A stretch of DNA of 64,000 nt, from contig NZ_NFJW01000004.1 in assembly GCF_002160065.1 (NCBI RefSeq), forward strand, positions 1 to 64,000, read 5' to 3'. Both the position numbers and the translations under genes were made by a program. Shown one piece after another: positions 29,839 through 36,928 of this stretch. This DNA comes from Collinsella sp. An2. Lineage in GTDB: Bacteria > Actinomycetota > Coriobacteriia > Coriobacteriales > Coriobacteriaceae. The notes below the pieces were generated by a model. It did not search any database. It saw only the letters and a list, made by a program, of their open reading frames with translations, and was not told the origin of the DNA. Within the stretch, counting starts at the first letter, position 1; every line of letters starts with the position of its first letter.

Positions 29839-29906
29839 TGCCCTGCGTGGTGGCGGTGGCGCTCACCGGCTCGCGTCTGCTGTGGAGGCGCGACGCGTAG
29901 TCGCAG
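29839..29906 (+). pseudogene. Copied 3' end of the DUF6020 gene
   Basis: These 68 bp match 27376-27443 at 64 positions, including the codons for the last residues, the TAG stop and six bases beyond. Flanking bases on either side are not homologous. It lies 8 bp after the last unit of array B. It is a fragment left by a duplication or recombination, not a gene. Confidence 0.88.
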
Positions 29907-30153
29907 AGCTCTCAGATTGCTGCGCCGCGGCCCTATTGCCACGGCGCGCCCCTCGCATCAGGGCTCATTCTTGCACCGGGCTTTTGCGCTGCAATCCTGT
30001 GGCGCGACCGTATGCGTGCTCATTGCATGTCGCAACCGAAAAGGTCTGTACCTGGCAAGGTGAGCGGTATATCATACTGAACCGTGTGTTTCATCAAATG
30101 ATTGGCCGCCGGGGAAGTGACGGCCATGGCATCATGATACGAAGGAGAGTCGC

Positions 30154-30960
30154 ATGTCCGGACATTCAAAATGGGCTACAACCAAGCATCGTAAGGGCGC
30201 GCAGGACGCCAAGCGCTCGGCGCTCTTCTCCAAGCTGAGCCGTAACATCACCGTTGCCGCTCGTCTGGGCAACGACCCCAACCCGGACAACAATGCGTCG
30301 CTCGCGGCCGCCGTCGCCAAGGCTCGTGCGCAGTCCATGCCCAAGGACAAGATCAAGAGCGCTATCGACAAGGCGTTTGGCACCGGTGCCGATGCCGCCG
30401 TGTACGAGAACATCGTCTACGAGGGCTACGGTCCGGCGGGCGTTGCCGTGTACGTTGAGTGCCTTACCGATAACCGCAACCGCACCGCGGCCGATGTGCG
30501 CTCCGCGTTCAGCCACGCGGGCGGCAACCTGGGCACCGCGGGCTCCGTGTCGTTCCAGTTCGAGCGCAAGGGCCAGGTCGTCGTGGCCAAGGAGATCGTC
30601 GACCCCAACGACAAAAAGGAGAACCTCATGGCCAACGGCGCTGCCGGCGATGAGGACGAGTTCATGATGGCCGTGGCCGAGGCCGGCGGCGAGGACTACG
30701 AGGACGCCGGCGACGAGTGGATTGTCTGGACCAACCCGGGCGAGGTCATGGCCGTGTCCAAGGGCCTCGAGGATCAGGGCATCGAGGTCAAGGGCTCCGA
30801 GGTCACCATGGTTCCCACCACGCCGACCACCGTTACCCCGGCCGACGCCAAGAAGGTCCAGCGCCTCATCGACCGCCTGGAGGAGCTCGACGACGTCCAG
30901 GACGTCTACAGCACCATGGACATGACCGACGAGGTCATCGCCGCCCTCGAGGAGGAGTAA
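30154..30960 (+). CDS. YebC/PmpR family protein
   Basis: A 268-residue three-domain protein of the YebC/TACO1 family, starting with the invariant SGHSKWATTKHRKGAQDAKR. Such proteins act as DNA-binding regulators in some bacteria and as translation factors that relieve ribosome stalling at proline-rich stretches. It is about 20 residues longer than usual because of acidic inserts near residues 165-190 (AAGDEDEF, GGEDYEDAGDEW). SD AAGGAGAG before ATG. Followed by a strong terminator at 31141. Confidence 0.92.
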   Translation: MSGHSKWATTKHRKGAQDAKRSALFSKLSRNITVAARLGNDPNPDNNASLAAAVAKARAQSMPKDKIKSAIDKAFGTGADAAVYENIVYEGYGPAGVAVYVECLTDNRNRTAADVRSAFSHAGGNLGTAGSVSFQFERKGQVVVAKEIVDPNDKKENLMANGAAGDEDEFMMAVAEAGGEDYEDAGDEWIVWTNPGEVMAVSKGLEDQGIEVKGSEVTMVPTTPTTVTPADAKKVQRLIDRLEELDDVQDVYSTMDMTDEVIAALEEE

Positions 30961-31140
30961 GCGAGCGCCTTCGTTTGGCATCCGCGCGCGTTGGTGTCGA
31001 GAGACTCTGCGATATGGTGACGTACAAAGCGGTACCAGCGCATTGTCTTCGCCCGCATGCGGCGACGGGCGCGTGACCAAGCGGCCCGCCGCCTCCCGCA
31101 ACGGTTGATACAGACACCGTGACATATGACGAAAGCCTTA

Positions 31141-31181
31141 AGCCGGGCCTGCGAGATGTTTCGCGGGCCCGGCTCCCTTTA
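31141..31181 (+). terminator. Intrinsic terminator after yebC
   Basis: A 14-bp stem (AGCCGGGCCTGCGA with TCGCGGGCCCGGCT, one G-U pair), loop of six bases, then CCCTTTA. It ends the yebC transcript. The rest of the 321-bp gap before amaP has nothing but the promoter listed next. Confidence 0.75.
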
Positions 31182-31185
31182 TAAT
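31180..31185 (+). promoter_or_regulatory. Consensus -10 (TATAAT) for the amaP operon
   Basis: TATAAT lies just after the terminator and 97 bp before the amaP start. The -35 region 17 bp upstream (TGTTTC) is poor and falls in the terminator loop. Probable start site for the amaP-DUF2273-asp23 operon. Confidence 0.45.
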
Positions 31186-31281
31186 CGTGCACAGCTGGCC
31201 GCGCGTCCCATCGACGTCGCGCCGCGCGGGGCGCCGGGGTGGCGGCCTCGCAGGAATACGACGTTGGCCGAGGAGGACTGC

Positions 31282-31830
31282 GTGCGCATCGTCAAAAAGA
31301 TCTTGGCGACCATCTATCTGCTTGCTGCCGTCGTGGTGGTCGGTGGATTTGCGGGCCTCATGTTCGGCCCCTTCACAGGCCGTATCGAACGACTCCTCAG
31401 CTATCCTGCAGCGCGCATCGTGCTTATTGTGGCGCTGGCCATCGTGGGTCTGGGTGTGCTCGTAAGCGTGCTGCGCACCTTTGTTTCACGCTGCGAGCCC
31501 GACTGCATTCGCGCCGGCGGCAACCAGGATATCGAGGTGACGGTCTCGGCTCTTGCCTCCATTGCCCGAACGGCCGCAGAGACCGAAGACATCATGGTCG
31601 AGTCCGTGCGCGGCAAGGTTATGGGGCGCGACCGCTCCGAGGTGCGGTTTACCATCGAGGCTATCGCATTTACGAACTCGGGGCTGGAGGCCCTGGCTCA
31701 GCGCATTCAGGATAAAGTGACCGCGGCGTGCGAGGAGATGCTTGGCACCACAGGCGTTACGACGCGCGTGCGGTTCTGCCCCAGCAAGACGACGGTCGTC
31801 TCCAGGGAGGTTACTCGTGAGCAAGGATAA
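31282..31830 (+). CDS. amaP: Alkaline shock response membrane anchor protein AmaP
   Basis: A 182-residue protein with two transmembrane helices (about residues 5-27 and 45-66) and a cytoplasmic Asp23-like domain with DIEVTVSALASIARTAAE. AmaP anchors Asp23 at the membrane in staphylococci. GTG at 31282 directly follows AGGAGGACT. The last 14 bp overlap the next gene. Gene order amaP-DUF2273-asp23 is the standard module for this envelope-stress system. Confidence 0.82.
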   Translation: MRIVKKILATIYLLAAVVVVGGFAGLMFGPFTGRIERLLSYPAARIVLIVALAIVGLGVLVSVLRTFVSRCEPDCIRAGGNQDIEVTVSALASIARTAAETEDIMVESVRGKVMGRDRSEVRFTIEAIAFTNSGLEALAQRIQDKVTAACEEMLGTTGVTTRVRFCPSKTTVVSREVTREQG

Positions 31831-32257
31831 GAAGGTTCCCCAGCCCTCCATCGAGGGGGCACACGTTGCGGAAACGCCCGGCGCCGCGGACGCTGCTTCC
31901 GGCGGCGCGTCTGAGGCCGAAGGCGCCACGGGCGGCGCGAAGGGTGCTGCTTCCCAGGCATGGGAGGCGGCAAGCGGAGCGGCTCGTGCCGCTGCGGAGT
32001 CCGAGGACCTGCAAAACGCCGTCGGCTTTGTAAAGGGCCTGGGCGCGACCGCATGGAAGTACGCGGGGAGCCATCCCTATACGGTTTTCTACGGGTTTGT
32101 GGGCCTCATTCTCGCGGTGCTCATCCTGACCATCGGCCTGTGGGACACCATCGTCATCGCAATCTTCGTGTGCGTGGGTGCCATGATTGGGCAGATCCGC
32201 GACGGGGATAATGGGATCGTCAACTTCTTTAGTCGCCTCATCAGCGGCAGGCACTAG
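31817..32257 (+). CDS. DUF2273 membrane protein of the Asp23 module
   Basis: A 146-residue protein. The first 75 residues are Ala/Gly/Glu-rich and probably disordered; the C-terminal part has two close transmembrane helices (YTVFYGFVGLILAVLILTIG, then IVIAIFVCVGAMIGQI) ending with the FFSRL.SG tail typical of DUF2273. The N-terminal extension is longer than in most relatives (about 60-80 residues in all). GTG at 31817 overlaps amaP; SD GGGAGGTTA. Confidence 0.78.
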   Translation: MSKDKKVPQPSIEGAHVAETPGAADAASGGASEAEGATGGAKGAASQAWEAASGAARAAAESEDLQNAVGFVKGLGATAWKYAGSHPYTVFYGFVGLILAVLILTIGLWDTIVIAIFVCVGAMIGQIRDGDNGIVNFFSRLISGRH

Positions 32258-32330
32258 GCAGCGGCGCCCAGCATTGGGCGGCGTGCGACAGGGAATCAAG
32301 CGGCGCGCTCGCGCCTGAGAGGAGAACGCC

Positions 32331-32954
32331 ATGACGAGCATGGATACCGAGGCCAAGCGGGACGAGGCCGTCGAGGAGCAGGAGGCCGTGGCGGCCGCTA
32401 CGACCGAGCAGGCGACAGAGGCCGAGCCCGCATCTGCCGAAGAGGCCGAAGCCGCAGGGGCGGCAGACGGCGACGCGGAGGGCGCGAAGGACGAGGAGGC
32501 TGCCGAGGCGTCCGACGCGGACGAGGACGAGGACGAAGACGACTACGACGACACCGAGGACTCGCTCACGTATTCCAACGGCGTCATCGAGAAGATCGTG
32601 GCCATGGCTACGCGCGAGGTGCCGCACGTGCTGGGCATGAAGGGCAACCTCATGCACTTCGTGCAGGAGCAGTTCGGCGCAGAAAACCTCACCAAAGGTG
32701 TGAGCGTAGAGGTCACCGACGACAACCGCGTTATCGTGAACATCTCGGTCATCATCGAGTACGGCTGCTATGCCCCGGCGATCTTCGAAGACGTGAAGGA
32801 GCGCGTGACGCAGCGCCTCGTCGAGATGACGGGCCTCGAGGTCGCGGGCATCAACCTGCGAATCGAAGACGTCGTGACGCGCGAAGAGTACGAGGCGAGC
32901 CGCAAGAAGTTCATCGACAGCCTCAAGCACGAAGAGGCTCAAAAGGCCGAGTAG
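32331..32954 (+). CDS. Asp23/Gls24 family envelope stress protein
   Basis: A 207-residue protein with an acidic, Glu/Ala-rich N-terminus (residues 1-80, probably disordered) and an Asp23/Gls24 domain at about 80-190 (SNGVIEKIVAMATREVPHV, then VSVEVTDDNRVIVNISVII). It forms membrane-associated assemblies with AmaP and responds to envelope stress. SD GAGAGGAGAACGCC before ATG. Third gene of the module. Confidence 0.87.
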   Translation: MTSMDTEAKRDEAVEEQEAVAAATTEQATEAEPASAEEAEAAGAADGDAEGAKDEEAAEASDADEDEDEDDYDDTEDSLTYSNGVIEKIVAMATREVPHVLGMKGNLMHFVQEQFGAENLTKGVSVEVTDDNRVIVNISVIIEYGCYAPAIFEDVKERVTQRLVEMTGLEVAGINLRIEDVVTREEYEASRKKFIDSLKHEEAQKAE

Positions 32955-33032
32955 CCAAGGAGCAATGCGGAGGTGGCGCGGGTGCCTGCGAACGCGGGGC
33001 CCGCGCTTCTTGAAACGGTCAGGAAACATCGC

Positions 33033-33061
33033 TTGCGCTGCTACCAACGGGCTGCTACTCT
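33033..33061 (+). promoter_or_regulatory. Promoter of the met leader peptide
   Basis: TTGCGC (33033-33038) and TACTCT (33056-33061) are separated by exactly 17 bp. The leader ATG begins 8 bases after the -10, about where transcription should start, so the mRNA is predicted to be leaderless, a common situation in actinobacteria. Confidence 0.55.
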
Positions 33062-33068
33062 AGTCTGC

Positions 33069-33185
33069 ATGATTACTACCGCTGCACATATTACGATGAT
33101 GATGGTCATGGAGATGCCCTCGCCCGGGCACTTTGCCATGCCGCGAAACCATCGCGTGCATGGAGAGACCGGGCGCCTTCGTTAG
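33069..33185 (+). CDS. Methionine-rich leader peptide, attenuator of metNIQ
   Basis: A 38-residue peptide MITTAAHITMMMVMEMPS... with seven methionines in its first 24 codons, five of them between codons 10 and 16 (33096-33116). It has no SD and sits on the predicted transcription start. It is followed 10 bp after its stop by a terminator-like hairpin and 64 bp after it by metN. Ribosome stalling at the Met run when charged tRNA-Met is scarce would favour read-through. Leader-peptide attenuation is established for trp, his and ilv genes; this Met version is my inference. Confidence 0.55.
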   Translation: MITTAAHITMMMVMEMPSPGHFAMPRNHRVHGETGRLR

Positions 33186-33194
33186 GTCGTCTCC

Positions 33195-33217
33195 GGCGGG
33201 AGGCGGCCCGCCTTCTT
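33195..33217 (+). terminator. Attenuator-type hairpin before metN
   Basis: GGCGGG-AGGCGG-CCCGCC followed by TTCTTA. A second hairpin (33162-33170 with 33185-33194, GGAGAGACC with GGTCGTCTCC, one bulge) lies immediately upstream and overlaps the leader stop codon, so the two could respond to ribosome position. Folding competition not computed. Confidence 0.5.
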
Positions 33218-33248
33218 ACGGACCATCTCATCGAGCGGAGTTTCACTC

Positions 33249-33998
33249 GTGATTGAAATAAAACACCTCACCAAGACCTATGGCGATGCCGAGGGCGCCC
33301 CGCGTGCCCTGGATGACGTGTCGCTCAAGATTGCTGACGGCGACATTATGGGCATCATCGGCATGAGCGGTGCAGGTAAGTCCACGCTCGTGCGCTGCAT
33401 CAATCTGCTCGAGCGCCCCACGTCGGGCCAGATCATCGTCGACGGCCAGGACGTGACCGGGCTTTCTGGCACGGCGCTGCGCTCCTATCGTCGCCGTGTG
33501 GCCATGATTTTCCAGAGCTTCGGCCTGCTGTCGCAGAAGTCGGTGCTCTCCAACGTGTGCTTCCCGTTCCTTGCTGCCACCGGTCGCGTGACGGCGCAGA
33601 ACCGCGAGCGCGCGCTTGAGCTGCTGGATATGGTGGGGCTCCGCGAGAAGGCATCGTCGTATCCGTCCCAGCTCTCCGGAGGCCAGCAGCAGCGTGTGGC
33701 CATCGCCCGCGCGCTGGCGTGCGACCCCGAGTACATCCTCTGCGACGAGGCCACCTCGGCGCTTGACCCGGCGAGCACGAATACGATTCTCAAACTGCTG
33801 CGCGACATCAATCGCAAGACGGGTGTGACCGTTATCGTGATTACCCACTCCATGGGCGTGGTCGAGAAGATCTGCCACAACGTGGCGGTGCTGGAGCATG
33901 GCCGTGTGGTCGAGCAGGGGAGCGTGGCGGACGTCTTCGCCAATCCTCAGTCGAACGCTGCCCAGGTTTTGCTGGAGAGGGTTGATTGGGATGCTTGA
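33249..33998 (+). CDS. metN: Methionine ABC importer, ATPase
   Basis: A 249-residue ABC ATPase powering methionine uptake. Walker A GMSGAGKST at residues 38-46, Q-loop in IFQSFGLL, signature LSGGQQQR near 144, Walker B ILCDEATSALDP near 165, and the switch histidine in VITHSMGV. Context with MetI and MetQ fixes the substrate class. It is shorter than E. coli MetN (343): the C-terminal ACT-like sensor domain that gives methionine trans-inhibition is missing. GTG at 33249 behind GAGCGGAG. The stop overlaps metI by 8 bp. Confidence 0.87.
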   Translation: MIEIKHLTKTYGDAEGAPRALDDVSLKIADGDIMGIIGMSGAGKSTLVRCINLLERPTSGQIIVDGQDVTGLSGTALRSYRRRVAMIFQSFGLLSQKSVLSNVCFPFLAATGRVTAQNRERALELLDMVGLREKASSYPSQLSGGQQQRVAIARALACDPEYILCDEATSALDPASTNTILKLLRDINRKTGVTVIVITHSMGVVEKICHNVAVLEHGRVVEQGSVADVFANPQSNAAQVLLERVDWDA

Positions 33999-34674
33999 GT
34001 ACTTGAACGAGTTTGTCGCCGAGTACGGCGAGCTGCTGCTTGAGGGAACCGGGGCCACGCTTGTCATGCTTGCGGTTCCGACCATCATTTCTTACGTCAT
34101 CGGCCTTGCGCTGGGCGTGGTGCTGTACCTGACGGCGCCCGGCTCGCTTCGCCCGCACCCCAAGCTCAACGCGGTGCTCGGCTGGGTGGTAAACATCTGC
34201 CGTTCGTTCCCGTTTATCGTGCTGATGGTCTCGATCATCCCCGTCACGCGCACCATCATGGGCACGTCGTCAGGCATTCTGGGCACCATTCCTCCGCTCG
34301 TGCTCTCCACGTCGCCCTTCATTGCGCGCATGGTCGAGCAGTCGCTGGCCGAGGTGCCGCGGGCAAGCGTCGAGGCCGTCGAGGCCTGTGGCGCCAGCAC
34401 GCCGCGCATCGTGTTCTCCGCGCTTCTGCCCGAGGCTCTGCCGTCCATCGTCCGCGGCGTCGCGGTGACGCTCATCGCCGTGCTGGGCTACACCGCCATT
34501 GCGGGTGCCGTCGGTGCAGGCGGTTTGGGCGACATCGCCATTCGCTACGGCTACTACCGCTACCAGACCGAGGTCATGGTCGCGGCCATCATCATCCTCG
34601 TGGTTGTCGTCCAGGTTATCCAGAGCGTGTGTGACATCATTGCGCGCAAGGTGGACCATCGTTCGCAGGGCTAG
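33991..34674 (+). CDS. metI: Methionine ABC importer, permease
   Basis: A 227-residue permease with about five transmembrane helices and the EAA loop (VEACGASTPRIVFSALLPEALPSI) that contacts MetN. The end ITLIAVLGYTAIAGAVGAGGLGDIAIRYGY-type segment is typical of MetI. ATG 33991 overlaps the metN stop, SD GGAGAGGG. Confidence 0.92.
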   Translation: MLEYLNEFVAEYGELLLEGTGATLVMLAVPTIISYVIGLALGVVLYLTAPGSLRPHPKLNAVLGWVVNICRSFPFIVLMVSIIPVTRTIMGTSSGILGTIPPLVLSTSPFIARMVEQSLAEVPRASVEAVEACGASTPRIVFSALLPEALPSIVRGVAVTLIAVLGYTAIAGAVGAGGLGDIAIRYGYYRYQTEVMVAAIIILVVVVQVIQSVCDIIARKVDHRSQG

Positions 34675-34773
34675 CGCTGGATTCGCGACAGCAATTTCTT
34701 GATTTTCGTCACAACATACCGTTTAGCTTGGTACTAATATGTGCCCGGAAATCCGGGCTGGAAAGGACTTATC

Positions 34774-35643
34774 ATGAACCTCATTAACACTTCTGTATCT
34801 CGTCGTTCCTTCCTCGCCGGCGCTGGCGCCCTGATCGCTGCCGGCTCTCTTGCCGCCTGCAATAGCGGTGACAACGCGACCTCGGGCAACGGCTCTGCTC
34901 CCGCCGAGAGCACCAAGCTCGTAGTGGCTGCAAGCCCTTCGCCGCACGCCGTGATCCTCAACGACTACGCCGCTTCGCGTCTGGCCGACGAGGGCATTGA
35001 GCTTGAGGTCAAGGAGTACACGGACTACATCCTGCCCAACCAGGACACCACCTCGGGCGACGTCGATGCCAACTACTTCCAGCACATCAACTACCTCAAC
35101 AACTACAACGAGGAAAACGGCACCGACCTGGTGAACGTGGGCAAGATCCACTTCGAGCCGATGGGCGTGTTCCCGGGCAAGAGCTCCGATATCGACAACA
35201 TCGCCGACGGCGCCACCATCGCAGTGCCGAACGACCCCACCAACGAGGGCCGCGCACTGCTGCTGCTGCAGGACCTGGGCCTGATCACGCTCGACTCCGA
35301 CGCCGGCATCACCGCAACGCCGAACAACATCGTGGACAACCCGCACAACATCCAGTTCTCCGAGCAGGAGGCCGCCGCGCTGCCGCGCACCGTTGCCGAT
35401 GTCGACTTTGCGGTCATCAACGGCAACTATGCCATCGACGCTGGTCTGAAGCTCGAGGATGCCGTTGCGCAGGAGGATGCGAGCTCCGACGTCATTCAGG
35501 AGGAGTATGCGAACGTTATCGTGACCACACCCGAGAAGGAGGACGACGAGCGCATTACGAAGCTTGTCAAGATCCTGCAGACCGACGACTTCAAGGCGTT
35601 CCTGAAGGAGACCTTCGGCGACGCGGTGCAGGCGGCGTTCTAA
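34774..35643 (+). CDS. metQ: Methionine-binding lipoprotein of the NLPA family
   Basis: A 289-residue substrate-binding lipoprotein delivering methionine to MetNI. The signal peptide carries a twin-arginine-like SRRSFLAGAG followed by a lipobox LAAC, so export may be by the Tat route, then lipidation by Lgt. NLPA-family patterns include VVAASPSPHAVIL, DANYFQHINYL and AVPNDPTNEGRALLLL. ATG 34774 has GAAAGGAC. A -10-like TAATAT (34735) and a small hairpin GCCCGG-aaat-CCGGGC (34743-34758) precede it, so it may also have its own promoter. Confidence 0.9.
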   Translation: MNLINTSVSRRSFLAGAGALIAAGSLAACNSGDNATSGNGSAPAESTKLVVAASPSPHAVILNDYAASRLADEGIELEVKEYTDYILPNQDTTSGDVDANYFQHINYLNNYNEENGTDLVNVGKIHFEPMGVFPGKSSDIDNIADGATIAVPNDPTNEGRALLLLQDLGLITLDSDAGITATPNNIVDNPHNIQFSEQEAAALPRTVADVDFAVINGNYAIDAGLKLEDAVAQEDASSDVIQEEYANVIVTTPEKEDDERITKLVKILQTDDFKAFLKETFGDAVQAAF

Positions 35644-35685
35644 GGTTCGCTTCTGTAGCGCTGCGAAGAGTATTTGCTTGAGCTG

Positions 35686-35717
35686 ACGGCCCGGGGCATG
35701 AGCTTCCGGGCCGTTTT
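35686..35717 (+). terminator. Intrinsic terminator after metQ
   Basis: ACGGCCCGG pairs with CCGGGCCGT over 9 bp, loop of 11, followed by TTTTGTG. Ends the metNIQ operon. Confidence 0.85.
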
Positions 35718-35764
35718 GTGTAACGAGGTGTTTGGTCTTGGTTGGGGCGTGGGGGTTGTGGGCG

Positions 35765-35974
35765 AGTTGCGCGCGCGGTGGCCGGGTTGCGTGCCTCATG
35801 TGCGAGTTGCGTGCGCCACGCTTGAGTTACGTGCGCACTTTCAAAATTGATAGAGGGATTCGGCCAGAATTACCCTCAAAACGGGCTTGGAATGGGCGAA
35901 TCACGCTCGCATTTTTCGCCAGGCGCACGCAACTTGAATATGGGGTACGCAATTCGCGGGGAGGGCAAGTAACC
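35765..35974. repeat. Two-armed repeat array, 20-bp period (site D)
   Basis: Four left units (AGTTGCGCGC, GGTTGCGTGC, AGTTGCGTGC, AGTTACGTGC) start at 35765, 35785, 35805 and 35825; three inverted units (GCACGCAACT, GTACGCAATT, GCAAGTAACC) start at 35925, 35945 and 35965. All spacings are exactly 20 bp and the centre distance is 100 bp. An inner 9-bp stem with one mismatch (35857-35865 with 35894-35902) lies in the centre. It has the same core and period as site C at 20091-20290. It begins about 50 bp after the metQ terminator in the gene-free stretch 35644-36928. Confidence 0.85.
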
Positions 35975-36226
35975 TCGGCTGAGGAGGGGTCGCCGGCGCC
36001 ATTAGGGGCGTTCCTGGAACCGCCGTTAGGTCGCTGTCGAGCGATGCGGTCCAGGGCTATCGCCTGGTTTCGTCTTGTGGGACCTGCTGTTCCGAGGCAT
36101 CCTCTCGTTCGCGTTCCACTCGGGGGCCCTTCCGGTTTTGAACAACCTTAGGACGCCCCCTCGGACTTGTCCTCGTCCGCGTGCCGCGCTTAGTGGGGAC
36201 GCCTAGAGGTTTCAAAAGAGCCTGCT

Positions 36227-36380
36227 TGTGTGTAAAAATCGGCGTTTTGTACGACTAGATTTCGATATACAGTTTTATCAACGTTTTATGCATACACTTA
36301 CCAGGCATTTTGACGTTGAAAAGTCCGGCTAGGTTCGTACGAGCGATTTCAGGCGTACAAAACGCCCAGTTTTACACACA
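36227..36380. repeat. 154-bp inverted-repeat element
   Basis: A 26-bp arm at 36227-36252 (starts TGTGTGTAAAAATCGG) pairs with 36355-36380 at 24 of 26 positions. A shorter inner inverted repeat (TCAACGT near 36278, ACGTTGA near 36312) nests inside. No coding sequence, no obvious target-site duplication. It may be a MITE-like element or a large RNA hairpin. The rest of 35975-36600 shows no gene. Confidence 0.7.
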
Positions 36381-36597
36381 CGGGGCCTTATTTTCTACCC
36401 CGCGATTCCCGGGGGATGCCAAAGGCGTGCATATTGTTTGCCGCGTCAGATCTGGACGGAGTTGCCGAGGTCCTCCGGCATGGTGGGACATCTTTGGGGC
36501 AACGCGTGGTGGTCATAGTTTTAAGGGGACAGCGCATAAGCTTCCGAGTCGTTTCTTGTGTGTTGCGCATTTGTGCATAGGACGGACCGAAGGACGT

Positions 36598-36805
36598 TAC
36601 GGGGCGCTTCTCGCCTTGTTTGCACGAAAAATTTTAGTCGAATCGTATGGAGAAAAATGTGGGAGGGGTGATGTCTCTAATTGACGCTGGACAGCTGCCA
36701 AAAACTTGTACCCCCACCAAGAAATGGAAGCACAAAATACGCCTTCTAGCTGGTAAAACCTTACATTTGCAGGCCTTGAAACAGGCTGCCGGGGGGGGGT
36801 ATCCT
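36598..36805 (+). promoter_or_regulatory. Conserved promoter region A with 9-G tract in the spacer
   Basis: About 205 bp closely similar to 40296-40504. At the 3' end, TTGAAA (36776-36781) and TATCCT (36800-36805) are separated by 18 bp, the last nine of which are an uninterrupted G run (36791-36799). The G run sets the -35/-10 spacing, so slippage would switch promoter strength. Upstream conserved blocks include GCTGCCAAAAACTTGTA-like and CTTCTAGCTGGTAAAAC sequences, perhaps regulator sites. Confidence 0.7.
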
Positions 36806-36928
36806 TGGCGCGATAAGCAGGGCGCGGCGGCCTGGGGCATGCTGCCTCGGTGCCGCGTGCGACCGCGCGCCTCGGACGGGCTGCGCGGGGTGAGAGTGGA
36901 ACTCACCGGAGAACAAGGAGGTTTGCTC

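Noticed and set aside
36647-36928. N-terminal extension of SLH protein A
   Set aside because: A similar frame is open before gene B, but it covers the conserved promoter region; a proper SD and signal peptide start at 36929.
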